NCBI GenBank assembly: GCA_024449915.1
Contig: JAMZAV010001852.1
Coordinates: 47,676 to 111,675, forward strand
Direction: 5' to 3'
Source: Sweltsa coloradensis
Lineage: Eukaryota > Arthropoda > Insecta > Plecoptera > Chloroperlidae
DNA length: 64,000 bases
The notes under the pieces were generated by a model that made no database searches, had not been told where the DNA came from, and was given only the letters and a program-made list of their open reading frames with translations. The stretch's first letter is position 1. Every line of letters begins with the position of its first letter. Positions 56,782 to 64,000 of the stretch are shown piece by piece. The position numbers and the translations under genes were made by a program.

Positions 56782-57724
56782 CTAGGAAAACGCTCAGTTG
56801 GACGCGTTGACAAGCGATCACGTGCTTTATAATTTGTTGATGGTCCAAATTTCAACCTAATCTGTATCTTCGTGCAACCGCTATCTGTGCTATTGCGTCG
56901 GGGCCTGCAGGGTTGGCTTCGTCGCTTTGATTTACTGTCCCCCACTGAAAATCAGTTATATAACTGAGTGGGTAAACTCTAAAACAATTTATTTATTTAT
57001 TTATTTATGAGCCAAAAAAGCTCTAGCTTCGTGCGACTTTTCGTTGCCATGGTAACGTTACTTTTGTTAAAATGTAATTTCTATCTACACTACTTATAGG
57101 ATCAAAATAAAATTAACATATTCGTGACCGGGCGGACATTCTAAATGATTTGGCCACCTCAGATTTTGTCGCCGTTTTGTTTTAAAAAAAAAACTTTCGA
57201 TTAACTTTAATGTAACTTTATAACTTTTTGAACGATTTTGCCACAAAGCTAATGGCATTCAATCCAGATCGAAGCTTGCCGATGATCCAAATTTCAACTT
57301 TATCCGAACCTCCGTTCGACCGCTATCATGAGCCAAAAAAGCTGCGCCACTTTCCGTTTCCATGGTAACGGTACTTTGTTATGATGTTATTTCCATCTAC
57401 ACTACTTATCGGATCAAAATAAAATTAACATATTCGTGACCGGACGGACATTCTAAATGATTTGGCCACCTCAGATTTTGTCGCCGTTTAGAAAAAAAAA
57501 CTTTCGATTAACTTTAATGTAACTTTTTAACTTTTTGAACGATTTTGCCACAAAACTAATGGCATTCAATCGAGAACGAAGTTTGCGGTGGGTCCAAATT
57601 TCAATTTGATCCGAGCCTCCGTTCGAACGTTATGGCGAGACATACAAACAAATAAAACAAAAAAAAAAAACGGTGACAATTTTTTCACCAGAGTCAAATG
57701 GAAACGCTCGCTTCGCTCGCTTAA
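56782..57724 (-). mobile_element. Helentron-like element, interior type C, complete, with SINE insert
   Basis: Minus-strand 5' end TTAAGCGAGCGAAGCGAGCG (57724) and 3' end CGCTTGTCAACGCGTCCAAC, TGAGCGTTTTCCTAG (56782). The hairpin is AACGC/GCGTT; the asymmetric inverted repeat is AAGCGA/TCGCTT. It holds two tandem copies of the repeat of about 313 bp (about 57007-57315 and 57316-57640). A SINE fragment lies at 56887-57006. Type C differs from A and B in its interior and in the sequence of its inverted repeat but keeps the same 3' hairpin and CTAG. The 5' flank is (ATT)n. Confidence 0.82.
56887..57006 (+). mobile_element. SINE fragment, head missing, inserted in the C element
   Basis: Plus orientation: GCGTCGGGGCCTGCAGGGTT to ACTGAGTGGGTAAACTCTAA and a (TTTA)n tail. 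It matches the tail half of the SINE at 7200-7633. The other C copy (4750-5902) lacks it and reads CCGCTATCATGAGCC at this point. Confidence 0.8.
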
Positions 57725-57792
57725 TTATTATTATTATTATATTAAAAAAGAAAAAAAAAAAAAAAAAGAAAAAATATTTTAAATAAAATTGA

Positions 57793-57877
<85 letters not shown>
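57793..57877 (+). repeat. (ATT)n microsatellite, about 28 repeats
   Basis: Pure ATT between the C element flank and the LINE fragment at 57886. It gives a meaningless polyisoleucine frame on the minus strand. Confidence 0.95.
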
Positions 57878-57878
<1 letters not shown>

Positions 57879-57885
57879 TGTACAC

Positions 57886-58186
57886 ATATTGCTTTTTATT
57901 GCCTGTATCATTATTGTATCGTTTTCGCCTTTTAATTAAGTATTACTTTAGCGACACCTACAAAATTTCACGAAATGACCATCAATATACTACAAGATTT
58001 GTGCTAAAAACTAACTTCAATGTTCCAAAATATGTCAATAAGTACGGACAGAGAACTCTTGAGTATTCCTTTCCGCATATATTTAATCAATTACCAGAGG
58101 ACATGAAAAATTTCCAATCGTTTAGTGAGGCAAAAAAGAACTTAAAACTTACTTACTTTGTTCCATGGATACTGATTAACTTTTAA
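57886..58186 (+). pseudogene. C-terminal end of a LINE ORF2 protein (third LINE)
   Basis: About 96 residues are open to a stop at 58186. TTRFVLKTNFNVPKYVNKYG, then QRTLEYSFPHIFNQLPEDMK and NFQSFSEAKKNLK are the familiar end of CR1/Jockey-group ORF2 proteins: a basic linker, a YG.R....PHIWN.LP-type block and a final amphipathic helix. Base quality is good here and the frame is intact, but everything upstream is missing, replaced by (ATT)n. It is therefore a 5'-truncated insertion and cannot encode activity. Confidence 0.75.
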
Positions 58187-58537
58187 TTCATTTTATTTTA
58201 ATATAATTTAATTCATAAACTGTTTTTTGTTGTACAGTTGCGCTTTCTGTGGTGTTGGAATGTTCACGCCTATTCTGTTATATCAAATTTCAATATTGTA
58301 AAGTAGTATTCTCGTTGTTTTATAATTATTTTTTTAAGTTTTAATTTAGCCTGTGAACTTTTTTTGTATAATATAATGTAATATTCAACTAAGTCTGTCT
58401 GATCCATGTATAATAATATAACTAATCATAATCCACAGACAAGCCACGTATGTGGCTTTGTGGACAACGATGTCAAAGTATCATAATTCAAAATTGCATG
58501 TAATATTATTATTTAATAAAAAAAAAAAAAAAAAATT
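58187..58537 (+). mobile_element. 3' untranslated region and poly(A) of the third LINE
   Basis: Contains a near-perfect two-part hairpin at 58433-58463: CCACAGACAAGCCAC, loop GTAT, GTGGCTTTGTGG. About 55 bp later an A run (about 58519-58537) starts and passes into ATT repeats. Confidence 0.75.
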
Positions 58538-58557
58538 ATTATTATTATTATTATTTT
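58538..58557 (+). repeat. (ATT)n at the junction of two convergent LINE tails
   Basis: About 7 ATT units between the plus-strand poly(A) and the minus-strand RLE LINE 3' end; on the minus strand this is the (AAT)n tail. Confidence 0.85.
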
Positions 58558-61500
58558 ATTGGATGTATTTCATACAAACTCGGTTAAAACCGGAGCTAAC
58601 ATGTTGTACGGACTTACGTCAAGTACTTCCATGTGTACCTATTACATACATTATTACTTTTGTCTTAACTCTAAATAAAATAAGTCATTTATAAATTCTA
58701 AATTGTTTTTTGGATGATTTTTCCTTTCTGCTGTGTACGGTCGGGCCGATTTCTCGTGCCATCCTAGCATTTGCTTTTGGGCTAGGAAACCACGCCCCCA
58801 AAATGCCCGGATGGAAGCTGTCTCGAAATCTCAAAGTTCTTTTCTTAGTTTAAAAAATTTACGAACTTTCCCTACCCCCGTGTTGAGTTTTATTTCCCTT
58901 TTTTGAGTCTCGATGTTACATTGGGTTGAAGATCAGTTTTTTTAATGTTTTTCTGTAGCTTCTTGGGTTATGTTTCCTTTGGGCCTGATAAACGAATGGG
59001 ATTGTATTTACCTTTTTCTTTTCCACATCTTCTTGATCTAAATTTTGGAAAGTTCACTATATTTGTAATTTTTTTTTCAACGTGGTCCGCTTAGGGCACT
59101 TGGGGATACCCAACTTTCGAAAAGGGTAGTTTCTTTTTTTCTTCTTGTCAATTATTTTTAAAACCCGGCCTGTTGTGTGTATCTTTTGGGTCGGGAAATA
59201 ACTTTTGGGGGGTCGTAATAAAAATTTGGGGGGGGTTAATTTTTACTATCGGGGTATTTTTCTCTGGTTTGATTTGTAAAAGGGGTGTGTGTGTGTCAAT
59301 GAGGTTGTATTTTGATTGCTATTTTTTTGATAAAAATGTTAGTTTAATTGGTTATTCTGTAAGGAAACCCTGTTTGAATTAGTGACTTCCCAAACCCGGA
59401 TATGAGTGTTCGATTTTTTCACCCTTCCCACTACTTTTTCCCTACTTGATCTTTTTACTGTCGCATCTTGTTTTATGTTTTTTTAAAATTTTTCGTCGCA
59501 ATCACTCGTTTTAAATTTGCCATCAAAAAACCCCTTCTGTTTCCCCCAAATTTTCCCCCTTGTTTAACCCCAAATTTGATGTTTTTAAATATTACGTGAC
59601 CTTTGTGTATTTCATCAAAATGTCTCTTTTGTGGGGTTTTTTTCTGAAGACGAAAACTCTTTTAAAGCGTCAGTTCGATTTTTCCCTTTTTAGATTGACT
59701 TTTTTCGTTTGCTAGATTGAGGGGGGGAATGTTTTGGTCAGCTACCTACACCCAAAGAAGTGTGGATTGGTTTGTTTTGGGAAAAAAAAGTTTTTTTAAA
59801 ATTTCTATTTTTTTTAATATAATTTTTGTTCAAAATAAATTGGCCCCGTCCCCCTTTTTTTCTTTTGGAAGGTCAATCCCCTTATTGCGATTTGGGGATG
59901 ATGTATTCTGTTTTTTGGAAATTTGTGTACGAGTTAATATTTCCAACCTTTGGATGTCTTCTGCGCCTTTTTAATTTGACCGAATAATATGTCAGTACTG
60001 GTACAGCATATGTATTTATTCTGTGATCTTTTTTTTTACCTTTTAGTTGCGTCTTGAGGATAGACTTTATCGTTTTTTGTATTTTATCTATAAATTTTTG
60101 CTTTCTAACTTTATTTTAAATTTGGGCCGCTTTGCGAATCCAAAAATATTTGTATACACGTTATCGCCATTTTTCCCAATTTCCTATTTCCATCTCTAGC
60201 GGGAAACTCTTCTGCTTGGAAACCCTTTTACCCTTTTCGATTTTTTAGCGCCCTTACATTTGTCTACTCCAAACTCCTGCAGATACTTGACAAAATTTCA
60301 AAATGTTGTTTTGGACAGACTGTTTAGTTGAGAAAATTTGAGGGCATACAACTTTGGGTCTTTCCATGTAAAATTTGGGGTTGGGAAATTGTGTGACATA
60401 CCACATTATTGCCCCTTAAATTTTAAACCGTAGTGATTCGTTAAGCATATTGACAGTGGGTTTAATGAAGACCCAAAAACCCTAATGCACTAATAGTCCC
60501 CCCTTGGGAAAAAGCCACGTTAATTTGTATTGGGTCTGTAGTTATCTGCTGGTTTTTTTATATTTTGTTTTAGTGTTGTTCTCCATGTCCCCCATTACTG
60601 TCTTCAAAAAGTTTAAAAATTTTTGGTTGATTTTTTTATATTTGTAAAATCTAATAAGCCATGTGTGTGGGGTTGAGTCAAAAGGGTTTTGTAGTTTTAA
60701 ATTTGTTTCCCTGGGAAAAATTTCCTTTTTTTTATTGTGTCCTGATTTATTACAGTAAGTCCCAAAATAAGTTGTTCTTTTCATCCCTGTGAGTTCCCTT
60801 TCAGCATCCTTTTTTTTCCCGGCCCTGATATTGTGTTTTTTGCAATGATTTTATACTTTTTTGTTTAGCATAAGTCAATTTTTTTATAAAATTTGTTGGT
60901 AGACAGTAATTGGCCGATATTTACTTGGGGGTTTTTCGGGGTCATTGGGGCCTTTTGGGTTTGGGAAAAGGGTTTCTCCTTCGTAAAGAATTCGGGGAAT
61001 TTTTTTTAACTCCCTTTATAAAAATCGTTGAGACATTTTTCTAATTTGATTGTGGTATTTTTGAATTTTTATTTCCAAAATTTTTAAAATATTCTATACC
61101 CGGTTTCTTTTCCCGCTATGTGTACACTTTATTGCGACTTTAATTCATCAAAATTTACATTTGAATCTCAAACTCATAATATCCCCTCATCCCAGCTATT
61201 TTCCCTCTTGGGGAAACCCTTTTGCATCCTGGGTTTTGTGCTACCGGGTTTCCCCCTATTCCTGTCCAAAAAATCTTCTATCTCGTCTTAGTTGGGGTTC
61301 CCTTTCCTTTATTTTTCGGTACAAAAAAGTTGTTGGTAAAAAGTTTTTCCTTTTTTTTAAACATTTTGGTTTTTCTTTTTAAAACTACATTTTTTATATC
61401 TTTTTAAACCTTAGCCCAGAGCACTTACTTTTTTTTAAGTTGGGATCCAAAATTTTGTGAAGAATTCCCTTAAGTTTTCATGCTTTGCAGAAACCCCTTT

Positions 61501-62024
61501 AACTTTCAAATATTTTTTGGCAGTTTAAACTTATCACATTTTTAGATCGATTCCCTTTTGGGATTGTTCCAGTCGACCTATCCCCTAAACTCAACGATTT
61601 CCCAACTATTTGCTTTTCCCATTTTGTACTTTTCTCTCCTGTTTTTTCTTTGAAATGTTTCAGATTTTTTCCCTTTTAAAAACCCAAATATCTAACCCCT
61701 GCTACAGCGGGACAATTTAAAATTTTTGCATGAACGTCCTGCAAAAGATGTTCGGTTGGTGTGTAATCTGATAAAATATTGTTTTCATTATGTGTAAACC
61801 CTGTCTTCTTTTCCCCCGAAGCTTGGGTTTAGGTATGTAAAGGTTTCTGTTTGGTTTTATTTCGCAAAATCTGACATGGGTGTTGGAAAATGTAAAGGGT
61901 AGGATGTTCTTTAGATTGATCTGTTCCCGGTGTATTTTCTATTGCTTTTGCATTTAAAACCCCTTGTTTTGAAACGTCTAGTTGTTCTGGGGATTTTTTG
62001 ATCTTCTTGGTTTTTTTGGTATTT

Positions 62025-62245
62025 TAGTGGTTCTGGACGTCTGGTCCTGGACGTTCGGTAGGGCCCGGATTTTCTGGTAAAACCGGGGCGTTCTGGTAAA
62101 TCTGGATGTTCTGGTTGGTCTGGCCGTTTTTTATAGGTCTGGCGTTTTTGGTTGGGCTGGAATTTTTGGGTTTTCTGGTAGATTTGAAATTTTTTGCAGG
62201 GGTTGGGAAACCGGGGATTTCTGGGTTGTTTTAGTAGGGTCTGGA
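62025..62245 (-). repeat. Degenerate minisatellite of about 15 bp inside the RLE LINE frame
   Basis: The plus strand shows repeated TTCTGGTNNNTCTGGA-like units. On the minus strand, in frame with the upstream domain, this reads as PE/RPD/RPG-rich sequence (QPEHPDLPERPG-like), a likely flexible linker between the N-terminal domain and the reverse transcriptase. Confidence 0.6.
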
Positions 62246-62289
62246 TGAAGTGGTTTCTTCTTCCCCTGTCCTCGCTGATTTTTGCCCTT

Positions 62290-62604
62290 TCATTTTTGAT
62301 GTTCTTTTATTCGTTTTTTCACTTCGCGTTTTATTCTAGTTAATATGTGCACTGGTAACATTTTATTTTTAACTAAAATTCTTCTTTGGTCAGCTATTCT
62401 CTGTTCACTTACTTCTAAAAATGGATATTCACGAACAAACTCCCTATGGAGCTCTTGTCGATAACCTATTGAAACAGTCTCTAATAACGTTACCCTATAA
62501 TAGCTACGCATCACACAAATGTTCATATCTTCTGTCCATTTGATGCGCTGTCTCATTTTTCCAGCTTTGGTGGTCTGTAATGATTCCATTACAGAAACAT
62601 CCAT
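62290..62604 (-). CDS. N-terminal DNA-binding-like domain of the RLE LINE protein
   Basis: 104 intact codons in clean sequence, with ATG at 62604. Key stretches are RQRIKWTEDMNICVMRSYYR, GYRQELHREFVREYP and SEQRIADQRRILVKNKMLP, ending in a basic KREVKKRIKEHQK. A W..EMN..VM..YY start and a later EQR.ADQ.R..VKN motif form a pattern I associate with the N-terminal region of some RLE-type LINE proteins, probably Myb/SANT-like target binding; that association is from memory. The stop at 62290 coincides with the fall in sequence quality, so the true protein probably continues in the proline-rich tract. As written it is a fragment. Confidence 0.6.
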   Translation of the reverse strand: MDVSVMESLQTTKAGKMRQRIKWTEDMNICVMRSYYRVTLLETVSIGYRQELHREFVREYPFLEVSEQRIADQRRILVKNKMLPVHILTRIKREVKKRIKEHQK

Positions 62605-62670
62605 CGTCTGTTAGTCCCTATTTTCCTTGTTCTAGATAAATTATTCTACTATCTGTCAAAGTCACCTATT

Positions 62671-62775
<105 letters not shown>

Positions 62776-62779
62776 CTTC

Positions 62780-63138
62780 CTTCATGCTCGATTTAAGTCA
62801 TTTTCAGTCCTATTTTCTAGATGTTTATGTTGTTGAAAACGAATCTGTGTGGTAGGTAAAGATATTATTAATTAATAATTAGTGATTCTTGTATATTCTA
62901 TTTTTGTATGTTTTTGTAAAGGGTGGTAGTATTTATGTTTTTGTAATTGATTACCTATTGTAAGCACCGTATATTCATTTAATAGTTTGAATGTTTTTTT
63001 ATTTTTATTTCATTGTATTAAGCCTGACGCTACGAATGAGATGTAATAGCATTAATAATTATGTAACCCACTGATGAGCCATTTGGCTTAGTGGGAGGAA
63101 ATGTATGTGAATATTGTTCCAATTTAGTTTTTTGCTTC
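62780..63138 (+). mobile_element. 3' end of an APE-type LINE
   Basis: Non-coding, AT-rich, with the hairpin CCCACTGATGAGCCA, TTT, GGCTTAGTGGG at 63067-63095. It ends against (ATT)n at 63139. Hairpin position and design match the third LINE tail (58433) although the flanking sequence differs, so this is probably a related family, strongly 5'-truncated. Confidence 0.55.
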
Positions 63139-63139
63139 A

Positions 63140-63213
<74 letters not shown>
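63139..63213 (+). repeat. (ATT)n microsatellite, about 25 repeats
   Basis: Pure repeat serving as the tail of the preceding LINE fragment. Confidence 0.95.
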
Positions 63214-63269
63214 CAATGTATCATTATTAATATAATGTTTTAAGCACATAGCAATTGTCGTAAAAGTTT

Positions 63270-63339
63270 GCTCCGACCGGGGTTCGAACAAAACCTCCGG
63301 CTTAGCGTGCCATAAGTCTACCAATTGAGCTACCAGGAC
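63270..63339 (-). tRNA. tRNA-like sequence, copy 1 (pseudogene-like)
   Basis: Minus strand: TAGCTCAATTGGTAGACTTA (A box and D arm, one stem base changed), loop ACGCTAA, then GTTCGAACCCCGG (B box and T arm). The acceptor strands TCCTGG and TCGGAGC pair poorly, the base before the anticodon is C rather than T, and the T stem is short by two bases on one side. Probably not a working tRNA. Confidence 0.5.
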
Positions 63340-63558
63340 AACAGAACAAACCTTTAATTAACTGCTATTTGTTGTGACTGTTGACTTCCATGACATAAAT
63401 CCAACAAAAGATGGCAATGTAGTGTAGCTGTCATAACTGAAAGATCACATGGATAAATCCAATCACATCTCATCTCCCTTGATTTGGGTAGCATGTTTTT
63501 AAGCATAAGCCCGCTTTAAAGAATAATTATTGATTCATAGCAATTGTAGTAATAGTTT

Positions 63559-63629
63559 GTCCCGACTGGGGTTCGAACCCAGAACCTCCGGCTAACGTGC
63601 CATAGCTCTACCAATTGAGCTACCGGGGC
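63559..63629 (-). tRNA. tRNA-like sequence, copy 2 (better preserved)
   Basis: 71 bases. Acceptor GCCCCGG against TCGGGAC (one mismatch, one wobble), D arm GCTC AATTGGTA GAGC, T arm CTGGG TTCGAAC CCCAG intact. The anticodon arm is ATGGC/GCCGG with loop ACGTTA, one base short, so no standard anticodon can be assigned. The internal polymerase III promoter is good. It could be a tRNA pseudogene or the head of a second SINE family. Confidence 0.55.
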
Positions 63630-63770
63630 AAGAGAATATACCTTTTCTTTACTGCTATTTGTTGTGACTGTTGACTTTCATGACATAAATCCAACAGAAG
63701 ACTGCAATGTAGCTGTCATAACTGAAATATCACATGGATAAATCTTATCACATCTCATCTCCAATATAGT

Positions 63771-64000
63771 ATAAAGTGAATAGTTATAGTTGCAGGGAAC
63801 ATAATACGGTGATAGAAAAATATGAGAAGGACCAAACCCCAACAGGAGGAGGTGGACTGAAATAGCATTTATTTATATAGAGTGTATCTTTCTCACAGTA
63901 TTTTATTCAAGCTCGTTTCTAAACCGTTCCTTATCCATACTCATGCCTTCCACGTGCAACGAAGCGACTGCACAGAGTGTTTTATCTGATCCAAAGAACT
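63771..64000. other. No recognised feature
   Basis: Clean sequence up to the window edge with no repeat or coding signal. Confidence 0.4.

Larger units (their letters stand above)
58557..62640 (-). mobile_element. RLE-type LINE, near full length, frame-broken
   Basis: On the minus strand it carries an N-terminal DNA-binding-like domain (62604-62290), a proline-rich repeat tract (about 62245-62025), reverse transcriptase remains (about 61000-60150) and a C-terminal region down to about 58700, then a 3' end with (AAT)n. Reverse transcriptase landmarks are YRPITCLP-like sequence (reads ANYCLPTN, about 60935-60880), a GIFQG..LSPL..C.ALNPLS-type block (about 60530-60440), a YMDD-like site (FYMERPK, about 60378-60355) and CKGAKKSKRVKGF (about 60260-60230). 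The single long frame, YMDD-type site and N-terminal domain fit RLE-bearing elements (R2/R4/NeSL group) rather than APE LINEs. The exact clade is undecided and the endonuclease residues were not read. Confidence 0.65.
63245..63770. repeat. Tandem duplication of about 290 bp carrying tRNA-like sequences
   Basis: Unit 1 is about 63247-63530 and unit 2 about 63537-63770. Both contain CATAGCAATTGT, a tRNA-like block, then ACTGCTATTTGTTGTGACTG, TTGACTT/CCATGACATAAATCC and CACATGGATAAATC. The homology covers both flanks of the tRNA-like block, so the segment was duplicated as a whole and not by independent retroposition. Confidence 0.85.

Noticed and set aside
63559..63629. Functional tRNA gene with an assigned anticodon
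   Set aside because: The anticodon loop is one base short and no standard anticodon with a preceding T can be placed, so it is called tRNA-like only.

Overview
The window is repeat-dominated nuclear DNA of an invertebrate animal. The evidence is a tRNA-derived SINE family, APE-type and restriction-like-endonuclease (RLE) LINEs, non-autonomous Helitron/Helentron-like elements whose middles are short tandem repeats, long satellites and many (ATT)n microsatellites. Non-autonomous elements with tandem-repeat cores are well known from molluscs, so a mollusc or another marine invertebrate is a reasonable guess, but nothing here fixes the species. No complete host gene is visible. Two short open stretches next to splice-like signals (15512-15583 and 47571-47708) are the only candidate host exons.

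Layout. 1-15.6 kb is clean sequence packed with Helentron-like elements. They fall into three interior types, here called A, B and C, which share a 5' TTGGATGAGCG or TTAAGCGAGCG end, a subterminal inverted copy of that end, an AACGC/GCGTT hairpin and a terminal CTAG. Among them lie SINE copies, a 69-bp satellite (3.1-4.0 kb) and a 36-bp minisatellite split by inserted elements. From 15.9 to 30.4 kb there are four successive large inverted repeats. In three of them the arms are made of tandem subrepeats (roughly 480, 490 and 345 bp), which is the architecture of Foldback-type elements. From 31.9 to 46.6 kb runs one head-to-tail 66-bp satellite. From 46.6 to 48.0 kb is a clean island. From 48.7 to 62.6 kb there are LINEs: one near-full-length APE-type LINE, a second damaged one, a C-terminal fragment of a third, and two RLE-type LINEs on the opposite strand. 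62.6-64 kb holds LINE tails, (ATT)n tracts and a tandem duplication carrying tRNA-like sequences.

Base quality is uneven. About 15.9-46.0 kb and 48.1-62.3 kb carry the mark of unpolished long-read sequence: stretched homopolymers and constant frameshifts in repeats whose cleaner copies can be read elsewhere. Broken frames there cannot be taken as biological decay, and open frames there are not evidence of genes.

The elements interact as nested insertions. Helentron-like elements sit in (ATT)n tracts, in a minisatellite and in one arm of an inverted repeat, where the other arm preserves the empty site. A SINE fragment sits inside a C element. LINE poly(A) tails run into (ATT)n, and RLE LINEs end in (AAT)n against those same tails. 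The points most worth following are the Helentron-like family with interchangeable interiors and two classes of 3' end, the run of Foldback-like inverted repeats, the 66-bp satellite, and a hairpin shared by several LINE 3' ends.
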